64,000 nt of DNA. It comes from Hygrophila difformis (lineage: Eukaryota > Streptophyta > Magnoliopsida > Lamiales > Acanthaceae). Where the stretch lies: the NCBI GenBank assembly GCA_030278955.1, contig JAOANR010000005.1, positions 32,169,849 through 32,233,848 of the forward strand. Direction: 5' to 3'. Both the position numbers and the translations under genes were made by a program. The notes under the pieces were generated by a model. It saw only the letters and a list, made by a program, of their open reading frames with translations. It had not been told where the DNA came from and made no database searches. This document shows, piece by piece, positions 21,672-32,617 of the stretch. How positions within the stretch are numbered: position 1 is the first letter of the stretch; every line of letters starts with the position of its first letter.

Positions 21672-22163
21672 CAAGAGCAGAAAACTTGTATTCATTGGCT
21701 ATGATCCAAAGCCAAAAGGATACAAGTTATGATCCAGAGAAGAAGAAATTGATTGTAAGCAGGGATGTGCAATTCCATGAATCGGGCACATGGGATTGGG
21801 GCATTCATGAAGAAAGCTACACTTTTCTGCCACTGTTAGTTGATGATGAGAATATTGCAACTGAAGTTGGAACTCCAGAAACACCACCACACCAATCTCC
21901 ATCTCAAGACTTTGTTGAACAAAATTCTTCAAGCTCATCTGGTGGAGCTCGTCATGTTAGACGATTGGCACATCTCTATGAAGAAACGGAGGAGGTACAA
22001 GCTCATTTTTGCTTGCATATTGATTCTGAGATAATTACATTTGATGAAGCTATCCAGGATGATAAGTGAAGACATGTAATGGATGAAGAGATGAAGGCTA
22101 TTCTTAAAAAATGATACTGGGAAATGGTATCACTTCCTGAGGGGAAACAACCGGTGGGACTGA
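21672..22163 (+). pseudogene. Copia-1 integrase C-terminal and linker remnant
   Basis: It continues in another frame with KKLIVSRDVQFHES, the conserved segment after the integrase core, then a Ser/Pro-rich acidic linker and EETEEVQAHFCL. It ends in a stop (22067) before the RT. A short bridging piece up to 22163 encodes the RT entry region in yet another frame. Confidence 0.75.
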
Positions 22164-22164
22164 A

Positions 22165-22979
22165 GTGGATATTCAAGATAAAAAGAATGCCAAGGGAGAG
22201 GTAGAAAAATATAAAGCAAGACTTCTCGTTCGTGGTTTTACTTATAACGCTGGAATCGATTACGAGGATGTTGTTGCTCCAGTCGCCCGATTGGAGACCA
22301 TTCGGTTCGTTATATCTTTAGCAGCACAACAAAACTGGAGGATTTTCCAAATGGATGTGAAATCGCCTTTTTTGAATGGATATTTGGAGGAAGAAGTATA
22401 TGTAGAGCAGCTGATGGGATATATCATTGAAGGTAAAGAGGAAAAGGTGTTGCGTCTGAAAAGGGCACTATACGGAGTCAAGCAAGCACCAAGAAGCTGG
22501 TATAATCGGATTGATGCATATTTTTTGGAAAATAACTTTGAGAGATGCCCACATGAGCATGCTGTTTATGTGAAGAAAGGCAAGAATGGTGGAATCTTGT
22601 TAGTATGCCTATATGTGGATTATTTGATTTTTACAGGAAATGATCCCAGCATGTTCGATGATTTTAAAAGAATGACGGAGGAATTCGTGATGACAGACTT
22701 AGGTCTCATTTCCTATTATTTAGGTATTGAGGTAAAGCAAAGTGATGAAGGTATTTTTGTTTCTCAAAGGGGTCTTAAAAGATTTTGGTATGATAAATTC
22801 CAATTCTATAAACACACCAGTGGAGTGTGGATTGAAGTTGTCAAAGTATGATGAAGCTGAGAAAGTTGATCCTGGAGAGTTTAGAAGCTTGGTTGGTTGT
22901 CTGAGGTATTTGACTTGCACCAGACCAAATACAAGGAGTTGGCATTGTGAGTCGCTTTATGGAATCGCCAAGCTCCATC
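22165..22979 (+). pseudogene. Copia-1 reverse transcriptase remnant
   Basis: RT blocks are clear: [53 protein letters not shown] and ALYGVKQAPRSWY. The catalytic YVDD reads YVDY, so one of the metal-binding aspartates is lost. A frame change near 22800 leads to [16 protein letters not shown]. The frame is then cut by the SIRE-like insertion at 22985 and resumes at 39687. Confidence 0.88.
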
Positions 22980-22984
22980 CATAT

Positions 22985-23210
22985 TGTTGGGTCCCTTTTT
23001 CTTGTCGAGATGTGTAACTTATTAAATCTGTTTGTTCAACAACACACGCTTCGAATACTATTAGTAGGTTAGTACTAAATCAAGCACAGCGGAATAAAAA
23101 TGCGTGTAAGTAAAAAGAACAAACAGAAAGTTGTTGACCCAGTTCGGCCCAAGGCCTACGTCCGGGGGATACCAATCCAGGAGAGTTCCACTAGATGTTC
23201 AAATACCGGG
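22985..23210 (-). repeat. SIRE-like left (3') LTR, outer part
   Basis: It starts TGTTGGGTCCC directly after the CATAT duplication. From TTCTTGTCGAGATGTGTAAC it matches 38571 onward. Relative to the right copy it has a 34-bp extra segment around 23028-23061. It stops at the CCGGG duplicated by Athila-1. Confidence 0.82.
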
Positions 23211-24493
23211 TGATGAGAGTAAATATGTTTATACATTTTGTTAATATTTTGAGTGGTTTGGAGTTGATTAAGTGTGATTATGGCTTATTTGTGCATACTT
23301 TGCTTATTTTGTAGGCTTTGAGATGATGGAGTAGAAGCAAGTGAAAAATTGGCTTTTCAAGAGAAAATTGGCAGCAAGCAATGAGCGATTTAATCATGGC
23401 CATGAGCAACTCTTGTGTGGCTAGTTGATATTTGCTAATGGAGTAATTATGGAAAGAAATCAAAGGAATCTTGCATGGGATTTTAAAAATAAGGAAAGCA
23501 GGGGGCGGTGAGATGAGGAATTGGAGAATACTAAAATTGGGAAATTGGACAGAGGAAGACACAGGAGACTGGACTGGAAAAACTTGGAATTTGGGAAAAG
23601 GGCGACACCATTGAAGCAAGCAAGACAAGCAAAATTCCATCTATCTCAATGTTCATGGTTGTAATCCCTTTTTATTTCTTCTTTCCAATGACTATGGAGT
23701 AGATTCATTTTTCTAGTTCTAGGTTTTGATTTGATTTGGTACTTGGATTTGGGAGATTATTGAAACTCTATGTGGATTTTTACATCGTTGGTATTTATGC
23801 AATTTCTACGTTTATTGTTACAATTGTTGAGTTGGATGAATATTTTGGTACCGATATTTTATTTGGCTTGATGATTGGTAGTCAATTTGAATAGGATACC
23901 CGTAATTGTATTTCTATTTGAATAGGTGACAATTGGGTTGATTAGTTCCTTCCCAAGGAATTGCATAATCGACATTAATCTACACATCGTATGTGTAGAT
24001 TACTCGAATTGGGTTTTTCTAGTTTATAATGCAATTGGGCAATTAAATCCTACGGTTGTACCCAGGATTATTGCACCCAATTAGGGATAACTAACGGTCG
24101 TACCTTAGTTATCTAATCGGTAAGGAAAAATTGGTTGCCTAAGCGGACCTGGTAACTATAACTAATTTATCAATGGTTTGAAAATTCAATCTTTATGAAA
24201 TCGATGATCTAATTCAAGTACCAATCCCAAATCATTCCTAGGACTAGGCTTTTTATTCATAGTTAATCTCAATCTTTGTCTTCAGTTTTATTATTTGTTT
24301 TGTTTACTCGTCTTTATTATTTCATTAGATTTATAGATAATTCAAACCAAACCCCCCCAAAACTTTATTTTTGTTTTTATAATACTCTAGAATTATACAT
24401 CACATTCCCTGTGGAGACGATACCTTGTGCTGTACTACATTATTTGTGTTTGCAGAAACAGAATTAATAATTGATTGGCCGTGCGACCGACCA
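23211..24493 (+). repeat. Athila-1 5' LTR
   Basis: It runs TGATGAGAGTAAATATG...GCGACCGACCA, 1283 bp, and is nearly identical to 34129-35411. The differences seen are at about 23385 (G/A), 23762 (A/T) and 24461 (A/G). No clear TATA box was identified. Confidence 0.95.
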
Positions 24494-24498
24494 ATTTT

Positions 24499-24516
24499 TG
24501 GCGCCGTTGCCGGGGA
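24499..24516 (+). promoter_or_regulatory. Athila-1 primer binding site (Asp tRNA)
   Basis: TGGCGCCGTTGCCGGGGA, five bases after the LTR, is complementary to the 3' end of plant tRNA-Asp(GUC). It is the primer typical of the Athila branch. Confidence 0.92.
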
Positions 24517-24597
24517 ATTGTGTTTGAAATTCTTTTGTCTTATTTTATTTTTTATTTTTGTTTTTCTTTTACTTACTCTAGTTTGTTTTCCTTGTGT

Positions 24598-27500
24598 ATG
24601 TCGTTTTCCTCCTCTACAGGTGAACTGTTATTTGATCCAGAAATAGAGAAGACTGCGCGTAGGCTAAGGAAAGAGGCTAGACTAAGAAAACAGTTTGAAG
24701 CTACTACATCATCCCCTGGTTTACCTTTGGTAGTTGAGTTAGCCCATTCTCCTAGCTCCAGTGCAGAATCAAGTGAAACTGAATCTGAGGAAGAACAAGA
24801 GTTAGAGATGGCCGAGGCTCAAAGAACTTTGAGAGAATTAGCTGCACCTGACTTGACCCAACAACCCTTATGCATTACTTTTCCTACGATTGATGATGAT
24901 ACACCATTTGAGCTTAAATCTGGATTGATTCACTTACTTCCTCATTTTAATGGTCTTTCAGGTGAGGAGCCTCATAAGCACCTCCAGGAGTTTGACGTTG
25001 TGTGTTCAAGCATGAAGCCAGCCGGTGTAACAGATGAACAGATTAAACTTAGAGCATTCCCCTTCTCTTTAAAGGGACTTGCAAAGGATTGGCTTTACTA
25101 CCTTCCAGCTGGAAGCATTGCGGCATGGACTGACATGAAGAAGAAATTCTTGGAAAAGTATTTTCCAGCGTCAAGAGCTGCCAGTCTGAGAAAAGAAATT
25201 TGTGGCATCAAGCAGCAAACTGGTGAAACGCTCCATGAATATTGGGAGCGATTTAATCGTTTAATTATTAAATGTCCACAACATCAAATACCTGAACAAT
25301 TATTGATACAATATTTTTATGATGGTTTGTTGATTATGGATAGGAGCATAATTGATGCTGCAAGCGGTGGAGCTCTAGTGAACAAGACACCAGCGGAGGC
25401 TTGGACTTTGATCAATAACATGGCGGAAAATACACAACAATTTGGAACCCGCGAAAGCATGCCAATCAAGGACTCAAGTGAGGTAAATGATTTGTTAATT
25501 CAACAACAATTGAAAGAACTGACTACTTTTGTGAGAAAGATGGCGGTAGGAAATACACAACATGTGAGGGCATGTGGAATTTGTTCAAATCCAGAGCATC
25601 CAACTGATGCATGCCCCACTTTACAAGAAAGAGGAAGTGCTGAAGTAAATGCAGCTGGTTGGCCAGGACCTCCTAGAAGGCCATATGACCCATACTCGAA
25701 TTCGTACAATCCGGGTTGGAGAGATCATCCCAATCTTAGCTACCGGAATCAACAACCCACCGCACCACAACAAAATGCACCGCCACCTCCCCCAGCTCAA
25801 TCAGGTATGTCTTTGGAAGATATGGTTAGGACAATGGCTTCTAATACTTTGCAGTTTCAACAGGATGCCAAAGCAACCTTTGAACAAATTAAAAGTCAAA
25901 TAAACCAATTGTCCTCCGACATGAGACAACTAAAGGAGAGGGAGAAGGGAAAATGGCCAGCTCAACCTGAGCCTAACCCGAAGAATGTGAGTGCAATGGT
26001 GCTGAGGAGTGGTAAACAAGTTGATGGTCCTTCCCTACCCATACCAAAGGAGAAAAGTGAGGATGAGATCGAGAAAGAGATAGAGAAGGAAGCAGAGATT
26101 CAAGAAAAGGTAACACCTAGTCCTATTCTTCCTACTCAAACTAATTTAGCTCCTTTCCCTGACAGGTTGAAAAAGCCACAAAAGCCGGATAGGAAGAAAG
26201 AGATGATGGAAATCTTCAAGAAGGTGGAGTTGAACATCCCGTTGATAGATGCAATCAACCAAATTCCAAAGTATGCTAAGTTCTTGAAGGAGCTTTGCAC
26301 AAATAAGAAGAGGTTGAAAGGAGATGAACAAATCATTGCGGGTGAGAATGTATCTGCTATTCTAAAAAGAAAAATTCCACATAAGTGTGGTGACCCAGGT
26401 ATGTTCGCACTCCCTTGCAAGATTGGAAACACCATAGTGAAAAAGGCAATGCTAGACTTAGGAGCTGCAATAAATGTTATGCCTAGAACATTGTTTAATT
26501 CCTTGAGTCTAGGACCTTTGAAGGAAACAAGGATTATCATTCAATTAGCGGACCGAACTAATGCATATCCCGATGGCATGATTGAAGATGTTTTGGTTCA
26601 AATAAATGAGTTGATATTTCCTGTTGACTTCTATGTTTTGGATATGAATGATGAAGGTTGTCCTAACCCTTCTCCTATTTTGCTTGGTAGGCCTTTTATG
26701 TACACTGCAGGAGCTATCATTAATGTTAAGAAAGGAACACTTGCACTGGAATTTGATGGAGAAATGGTGGAATTTAATCTTTTTGATGCTATCAAGCACC
26801 CTGTGGAATCTAATTTGTTGTATGCTTTGGATATTATTGATCCTTGTGTGCAGGAAGTGTTTGAACTTGAAGGTGAAGACCCGTTGGAGGTAGCTTTGGT
26901 GAAACATCTCGATGTTGGGAATGAGCCTAATGTAGCACTTGCTAAGAAGATAATAGGGGAGTTGGAAGCACTTTCTTCTCTACCTACTGTGCACTCAAGA
27001 TATGAACTTGCCCCAATTTTTATTCCTGAAACTGATAATAAGTTATTACCTTCTGTGATGCAGGCACCGGAACTGGAACTTAAGCCCTTGCCCGATCATT
27101 TGAAATATGCTTACTTGGGAGAAAACGAGACTTTGCCCGTGATCATCTCCGCAAGCTTGACATCGGAGCAAGAAGAGAAGCTTATTTCTGTGCTTAAAGA
27201 TCATAAAACCGCCATAGGATGGACGATAGCAGATATAAAGGGAATCGATCCGTCATTCTGCATGCACAAGATTGCTCTTGAAGAGGATGCCAAGCCGGTG
27301 AGGCAAGGTCAAAGGAAGTTGAACCCAATCATGACCGAGGTAGTCAAAAAGGAAGTGATGAAGTTGCTTGACGCATCCATAATCTACCCAATTTCTGATA
27401 GTAAATGGGTAAGCCCCATTCAAGTGGTTCCGAAAAAGGCGGGTGTGACAGTGGAAGAGAATCAAGATGGTGAGAAGCTCCCAGTCCGAAAGCAAACCGG

Positions 27501-29973
27501 ATGGAGGCAATGCATCGACTATCGTAAGCTTAATGCGGTTACAAAGAAGGATCATTTTCCTCTTCCTTTTATCGACCAAATGATCGAAAGATTAGCTGGT
27601 CGCGCTTACTATTGCTTTTTAGATGGTTTCTCAGGATATTTTCAGATAGCAATAGCGCCCGAGGATCAGGAGAAAACATCTTTCACGTGCCCATTTGGTG
27701 TATTCGCTTATAGAAGGATGCCGTTCGGTCTATGCAATGCCCCGGCCACATTTCAAAGATGTATGGTGAGCATTTTCTCTGAGTATGTTGAAAATATAAT
27801 TGAAGTGTTTATGGATGATTTCAGTGTCCATGGAGCAAACTTTGAAGCTTGTTTGGGTAACCTGTCACTGATTTTGGAAAGGTGTGTAGAGACTAACCTT
27901 GTACTTAACTGGGAAAAGTGTCAATTTATGGTGGAGCAAGGTATAGTTCTCGGGCATGTCATTTCATCAAAGGGTATTGAGGTAGACAAATCTAAGGTTG
28001 CATTGATATCTGCTTTACCTTACCCTTCTTCTGTGCGAGATATTCGTGGTTTTCTAGGTCATGCAGGTTTCTACAGGCGCTTTATAAAAGATTTTTCGAA
28101 GATTGGAGCACCATTGTTCCAATTGCTAAAGAAGGATGTGCCATTTGAGTTCACTGAAGAGTGCAAGCAAGCTTTTGACAAGTTGAAAGAGCATCTCACA
28201 ACCCCACCAGTTATCCAACCACCAAACTGGGACCTACCATTTGAGTTGATGTGCGATGCGAGCGATAGTGCAGTGGGAGCTGTGTTAGGACAACGAGTTG
28301 GGAGAGCTTCTCACGTTATTTATTATGCTTCTAAGGCATTGAATGGGGCTCAATTGAACTACTCCACTACGGAGAAAGAAATGCTTGCAGTTGTCTTTGC
28401 TCTTGATAAATTTAGATCTTATTTGCTTGGTACTAAGGTGATTGTTTACTCTGACCATGCAGCTTTGCGCTATTTGATGGCAAAGAAGGAAGCGAAGCCG
28501 AGGCTAATTAGATGGGTGCTACTCCTACAAGAATTTGACGTGGAGATTCGTGATAAGAAAGGGACAGAGAATCTAGTTGCCGATCATTTGAGCCGCATAC
28601 CCATTGAATTGGAGGGATTTCCTATTCGGGAAACATTCCCCGATGAGCAACTTCTCTCTGTCTCTTCTGTTCTTCCTTGGTATGCTGACATTGTGAATTA
28701 TTTGGTTGCTAATGATTTTCCTGCAGGTTGGACAAAAGCTCAAAGAGACAAACTTCGAAGTGATGCCAAGTATTACATTTGGGATGACCCTTACCTTTGG
28801 AAGCAATGTGCCGATCAAGTCATGAGAAGATGTGTTGATGAAGGTGAGTTTCAATCAATTCTAGCTTTTTGTCACTCTATGGCATGTGGTGGACACTTTG
28901 GATCTCAAAGAACGGCTAGGAAGGTGTTGGAAAGTGGTCACTTTTGGCCTACTCTTTTCCAAGATGCTCATGCTTTTTGCAAATCATGTGATCGTTGTCA
29001 ACGAGTAGGTAATATTTCTTCCCGTAATCAAATGCCCCAGACTCCAATGTTGTTTGTTGAAATTTTTGATGTGTGGGGTATTGATTTCATGGGACCATTC
29101 CCAACTTCATTTGGATATCTTTATATTCTTTTAGCTGTCGATTATGTCTCGAAGTGGGTGGAAGCTAAGGCCACCCGAACTAATGATTCCAAAGTGGTTG
29201 CAGATTTCATCAAGTCTAACATATTTTCGCGCTTTGGAATGCCAAGAGCTATTGTGAGTGATAGGGGAACCCATTTCTGTAACAAGACCATATCGGCCCT
29301 CTTTAAGAGGTATGGTGTTCTTCATAAGGTGTCTACTTCTTACCACCCGCAAACTAATGGACAAGCTGAAGTTTCTAATCGGGAGGTCAAGTTGATCCTA
29401 GAGAAAACTGTTCAACCGAATAGAAAGGATTGGAGCTTGAGGCTAGATGACGCTTTATGGGCGTATCGTACTGCGTATAAAACGCCTATAGGGATGTCAC
29501 CATTCCGATTGGTGTTTGGGAAGCCATGTCATCTCCCTGTGGAATTTCATCACAAGGCATATTGGGCAGTAAAGAAGTGTAACATGGATTTAAAAGAAGC
29601 AGGGCTCCATCGCAAGTTGCAACTTCAAGAGTTGGAGGAAATTCGGAATGAAGCTTATGAGAGTGCATTCATTTATAAGGAGAAAAATAGAGCTTTTCAT
29701 GACCAACAAATATCTCGAAAATCTTTTGAGATTGGGCAAAAAGTTCTCTTATATAACTCCAAGCTCAAGCTTTTCCCTGGTAAGTTACGTTCTAGATGGA
29801 TTGGACCATTTGTGATTACTAAAATTTTTACTTATGGTGCAGTTGAAATCCAAAGTTTGAAGACGGAGAACAAGTTTGTAGTCAATGGGCATCGACTCAA
29901 GCCGTACTATGAGGGATTTTCTAATGAGAATGTGGAGATGGTGTCTCTTGTGGATGCCAATTTTGGGAGTTAG
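24598..29973 (+). CDS. Athila-1 Gag-Pol polyprotein
   Basis: One open frame of 1791 residues. The ATG at 24598 gives the Athila N-terminus ([16 protein letters not shown]); the frame is open further upstream, but that part overlaps the PBS. Gag core at about 100-290 ([14 protein letters not shown]). CCHC knuckle [14 protein letters not shown] near 325. Protease [10 protein letters not shown] near 620, with the DLG form usual in this branch. RT with [14 protein letters not shown] and FMDDFSV near 1070. RNase H with [10 protein letters not shown] near 1217. Integrase HHCC ([17 protein letters not shown]), then [17 protein letters not shown] and [15 protein letters not shown]. All catalytic residues looked for are present. 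It packages, reverse-transcribes and integrates the element. Confidence 0.95.
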   Translation: MSFSSSTGELLFDPEIEKTARRLRKEARLRKQFEATTSSPGLPLVVELAHSPSSSAESSETESEEEQELEMAEAQRTLRELAAPDLTQQPLCITFPTIDDDTPFELKSGLIHLLPHFNGLSGEEPHKHLQEFDVVCSSMKPAGVTDEQIKLRAFPFSLKGLAKDWLYYLPAGSIAAWTDMKKKFLEKYFPASRAASLRKEICGIKQQTGETLHEYWERFNRLIIKCPQHQIPEQLLIQYFYDGLLIMDRSIIDAASGGALVNKTPAEAWTLINNMAENTQQFGTRESMPIKDSSEVNDLLIQQQLKELTTFVRKMAVGNTQHVRACGICSNPEHPTDACPTLQERGSAEVNAAGWPGPPRRPYDPYSNSYNPGWRDHPNLSYRNQQPTAPQQNAPPPPPAQSGMSLEDMVRTMASNTLQFQQDAKATFEQIKSQINQLSSDMRQLKEREKGKWPAQPEPNPKNVSAMVLRSGKQVDGPSLPIPKEKSEDEIEKEIEKEAEIQEKVTPSPILPTQTNLAPFPDRLKKPQKPDRKKEMMEIFKKVELNIPLIDAINQIPKYAKFLKELCTNKKRLKGDEQIIAGENVSAILKRKIPHKCGDPGMFALPCKIGNTIVKKAMLDLGAAINVMPRTLFNSLSLGPLKETRIIIQLADRTNAYPDGMIEDVLVQINELIFPVDFYVLDMNDEGCPNPSPILLGRPFMYTAGAIINVKKGTLALEFDGEMVEFNLFDAIKHPVESNLLYALDIIDPCVQEVFELEGEDPLEVALVKHLDVGNEPNVALAKKIIGELEALSSLPTVHSRYELAPIFIPETDNKLLPSVMQAPELELKPLPDHLKYAYLGENETLPVIISASLTSEQEEKLISVLKDHKTAIGWTIADIKGIDPSFCMHKIALEEDAKPVRQGQRKLNPIMTEVVKKEVMKLLDASIIYPISDSKWVSPIQVVPKKAGVTVEENQDGEKLPVRKQTGWRQCIDYRKLNAVTKKDHFPLPFIDQMIERLAGRAYYCFLDGFSGYFQIAIAPEDQEKTSFTCPFGVFAYRRMPFGLCNAPATFQRCMVSIFSEYVENIIEVFMDDFSVHGANFEACLGNLSLILERCVETNLVLNWEKCQFMVEQGIVLGHVISSKGIEVDKSKVALISALPYPSSVRDIRGFLGHAGFYRRFIKDFSKIGAPLFQLLKKDVPFEFTEECKQAFDKLKEHLTTPPVIQPPNWDLPFELMCDASDSAVGAVLGQRVGRASHVIYYASKALNGAQLNYSTTEKEMLAVVFALDKFRSYLLGTKVIVYSDHAALRYLMAKKEAKPRLIRWVLLLQEFDVEIRDKKGTENLVADHLSRIPIELEGFPIRETFPDEQLLSVSSVLPWYADIVNYLVANDFPAGWTKAQRDKLRSDAKYYIWDDPYLWKQCADQVMRRCVDEGEFQSILAFCHSMACGGHFGSQRTARKVLESGHFWPTLFQDAHAFCKSCDRCQRVGNISSRNQMPQTPMLFVEIFDVWGIDFMGPFPTSFGYLYILLAVDYVSKWVEAKATRTNDSKVVADFIKSNIFSRFGMPRAIVSDRGTHFCNKTISALFKRYGVLHKVSTSYHPQTNGQAEVSNREVKLILEKTVQPNRKDWSLRLDDALWAYRTAYKTPIGMSPFRLVFGKPCHLPVEFHHKAYWAVKKCNMDLKEAGLHRKLQLQELEEIRNEAYESAFIYKEKNRAFHDQQISRKSFEIGQKVLLYNSKLKLFPGKLRSRWIGPFVITKIFTYGAVEIQSLKTENKFVVNGHRLKPYYEGFSNENVEMVSLVDANFGS

Positions 29974-30023
29974 TGATAAATTGGGAAGAAAGTCTAGCCA
30001 AAGACTATAAAGAAAAGCGCTTC

Positions 30024-30041
30024 TTGGGAGGCAACCCAAGC
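30024..30041 (+). promoter_or_regulatory. Short hairpin after Athila-1 pol
   Basis: CTTGGG-AGGCAA-CCCAAG forms a perfect 6-bp stem about 50 bases after the gag-pol stop and is followed by a T-rich run. A box of this kind is recalled as common just downstream of pol in Athila-type elements. Its role is not established. Confidence 0.55.
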
Positions 30042-30179
30042 TTTTTATTGCTTTTCGTGTATTTTCCTTATTTTATTTTAGTGTGGTTTTTTAACTTGAA
30101 TAATTTGTGCTTTGTTTTTGTGCATAGGTGAATCAAATTTTGGGAGGAAGAAGAAAGAATTCAGATTGCCATGATGAGT

Positions 30180-30375
30180 TTAGTCATGACCATGACTAAG
30201 GTGCATATAATGGACTGGTTTCAAGGCAAGAAAAAGTCACCACAGTCCAGCGAACTAGAGGCAACTTGGTCATGACCATGCTCAAGGTGTGAATGGTGGA
30301 CTGATTTTTTTGCAAATTTGAAGACTCAAATTCCAGCACACAATGAGGGTCTTGGTCATGACCATGCCCAAGCAA
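30180..30375 (+). repeat. Three TCATGACCATG repeats after Athila-1 pol
   Basis: The palindromic core TCATGACCATG with flanks occurs near 30184, 30270 and 30353, spaced about 85 bp. The LTR holds a related AATCATGGCCATGAGCAAC. This looks like a degenerate tandem repeat of non-coding spacer. Confidence 0.65.
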
Positions 30376-31228
30376 GGAAAAGTGTGCTGCCAACTAATCA
30401 AAATTGGGCTTACCCCAATTTCACCCATTTGCCCTAAATTTACCCTACATTCAAAAATTACTCCTCCCTCCTTCTCACAACAACAGCCGACCACCCCACC
30501 ATCCCCTCACCTCTGTTCGCCCGCCAGCACCAGCCACCGCCGCGCCGCCGCTGCGCCGGCGACGCCGCCACCCCTCCTCGCGTTCTCTCTCTCTCGCGCG
30601 CACTTTTCTCCTCCTCGTTTTCGCTCTCTGTCGCGTCTTCGTCTCTCGCCCAGCCACTGCGCCGCCGCTGCGCCGGCGACGCCCTCACCCTGTTCGCGCC
30701 TCTTCCGCCGCCCCTTCTCCGTTTCGCCTAGCCCCATCCCAGTCGTCCCAACCCCTCCTGTCGAGCGCCCTCGCCACCAACACTCCACCGCTGCTCTTCG
30801 CCGTCGCTGCCGCTGTTCACCTCTATTCCGGCGATATCCTTTCTCAACGTGGCTGCTGCTAGCTGGGTGTTGGTACGGGATAGCTTTTACCCTCTTCTCA
30901 TTTTCTTATTACAGGCATGGTGTTTTAATTTTTAGCAATTTATGAAATTGGGCGAAAATTGATTTCATTCTTGGTTGGGAAATCAAATTACTGCTTGTTT
31001 GTGTGTGGTTGTTGTTGAGGAATTTTGGTGAGTGATATTGGTGTCGGGCCTTAGAAATCGAAGAGGAGATTTGGAGGTTGTTTCTGACTTGATACCGTGG
31101 GATTAATATTTCTGTGTTCAAAGGATATAGAGTCATTTAGTTGAAATTTCTGAATTGGTGGCTGTGAATTGGGCATACTCTGTTGTCTTGGTGTTGCTTG
31201 TTCTTGTGGGTACTGTTTTTCAGGTATT
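30376..31228 (+). other. Athila-1 spacer with GC-rich block
   Basis: The stretch 30480-30830 is strongly C/G-rich, unlike the AT-rich rest of the element, and holds a direct repeat of about 28 bp (GCGCCGCCGCTGCGCCGGCG near 30541 and 30659). Long frames on both strands here are Pro/Arg/Ser-rich and reflect composition only. A pyrimidine run ending TGTTTTTCAG at 31214-31223 lies six bases before the third frame's ATG and resembles a splice acceptor. Confidence 0.6.
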
Positions 31229-32617
31229 ATGGTACGCACTCGTGCCCCATCTAAGACCACTCCGTCTAGGAAGGGTCCCCAAGTTCCAAAGCCTAAAGGG
31301 GTTACCAAAAAGAGCAAAGGCAAAGACAAGCAGCTGCAAAATGAGGCCCCCCAGTTGCGTATTGGCGTTAGCGCACCCTCTACCTCATCCGATGGGCTTA
31401 GGTCAAGACGTAGTGCCACTCAAATTGCTGATTCATCTACAGTGGGGGGACATCTAGAGTTTGATAATCCTATTCATGAAGCTCAATATGTTCAAACTTT
31501 AAGTGATAGTAGGAAAATCATACCGGGTAAAATCTTTCACCAACCCACTTTAGAGAAACTGCACATTGTTGATGAGGTAAACCGGTATCTCTCTAATGTT
31601 GGTTGGACTAAATTTGCCTCTATTGATGCACCTGCAATAACAGAGCTGACTCATGAATTTTATGCTACTTTTGCCTTTCGTTTGCCTGAGACATATGATC
31701 TAAATACCCCTAATGTTATCAACTTTCGGTTAATGGGGAAAATGTTTCATTTCTCTCTAACTGAATTTAATGTTGCATTGGGAGTGATTTCAGAGGCAGA
31801 TGTTAGTAGTGCATCCTATTTGGGTAGTGTGTGTGATTTTCCAGATCTGTTTACTTATTATATTGTTGAATTTTGGAATCAGATCATTGGGCATACTGGG
31901 ATTCCTGTGGGTTATAACCCCCGTAGGGCTTACTCAAGTCAAATCCGATCGCCAACTTTAAAGCTCATGCACAAATACATTGCCTTCTCCATTGTTGGCA
32001 ATAAGGACGGGGCGAGTTTGGTGGGTAAAGCTGAGCTCTTAATGTTGTGGGGCATGTGCAAGGGCCACCACATTAATCTTGCTTTTTGGCTAGCAGAGCG
32101 CTTTGCCAAAGTTTTACCAACAAAGGGAAGAAATCTTATACATGGGACATATATTACACAGCTAGCTATTAATTTAGGTTTGATTCCGGATGTTTCTGTT
32201 GAGACTTTTACTAATCTTTCTCTGCACAGGGCTTGCACTCTCATTCCCATGGACTTCGCAGCTTTGAAAGCCATGCAAATCATCTCTTACCGAGGTGATG
32301 TTTGCTACTTTGGTGACACCGTTATTCATACTGCTGCTGCTTGCCCGTCTGCTGCTGCTGGCCCCTCTGTCGCACCTGTTGTTGCCGATCCTTCTTCACC
32401 TACCACATCCTCCGATGATGTTGAGCTTCGTGGATCTCCTGCCCGCTACTTTAAAGTGCGGTTTGATCAGCTGTCCCATGAACTTGCTCTTCAAAAGCAA
32501 GCTCATGACTCCTTCCGCACTGAAGTCACCGATTCACTAGCCTCTCTCCAGCATGCTCTTTGGTCATTCTTCCAGCATTCAGGCTTCACTCCACCACCAC
32601 CTCCGGCTCGCCAGTGA
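31229..32617 (+). CDS. Athila-1 third frame (ATHILA ORF-1-like)
   Basis: The ATG at 31229 opens 462 residues. A basic, Ser/Pro/Lys-rich head (MVRTRAPSKTTPSRKG, KKSKGKDK) may act as a nuclear signal. The globular body (about 85-370) resembles the ATHILA ORF-1 family, with SNVGWTKFASIDAPAI, HEFYATF, MGKMFHFSLTEFNVALG, RSPTLKLMHKYIAF and LAINLGLIPDV. A Pro/Ser linker and a C-terminal helix end in PPPPPARQ. No transmembrane segment is seen, so an envelope role is not supported by sequence. The acceptor-like site just upstream suggests expression from a spliced RNA. Function in the family is unknown. Confidence 0.85.
   Translation: MVRTRAPSKTTPSRKGPQVPKPKGVTKKSKGKDKQLQNEAPQLRIGVSAPSTSSDGLRSRRSATQIADSSTVGGHLEFDNPIHEAQYVQTLSDSRKIIPGKIFHQPTLEKLHIVDEVNRYLSNVGWTKFASIDAPAITELTHEFYATFAFRLPETYDLNTPNVINFRLMGKMFHFSLTEFNVALGVISEADVSSASYLGSVCDFPDLFTYYIVEFWNQIIGHTGIPVGYNPRRAYSSQIRSPTLKLMHKYIAFSIVGNKDGASLVGKAELLMLWGMCKGHHINLAFWLAERFAKVLPTKGRNLIHGTYITQLAINLGLIPDVSVETFTNLSLHRACTLIPMDFAALKAMQIISYRGDVCYFGDTVIHTAAACPSAAAGPSVAPVVADPSSPTTSSDDVELRGSPARYFKVRFDQLSHELALQKQAHDSFRTEVTDSLASLQHALWSFFQHSGFTPPPPPARQ

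Noticed and set aside
30343..30945. Pro/Ser/Arg-rich frames on both strands
   Set aside because: Composition effect of the GC-rich spacer in Athila-1; no domain on either strand.
31229..32617. Envelope protein in Athila-1
   Set aside because: The third frame occupies the env position, but no signal peptide or transmembrane helix is seen.
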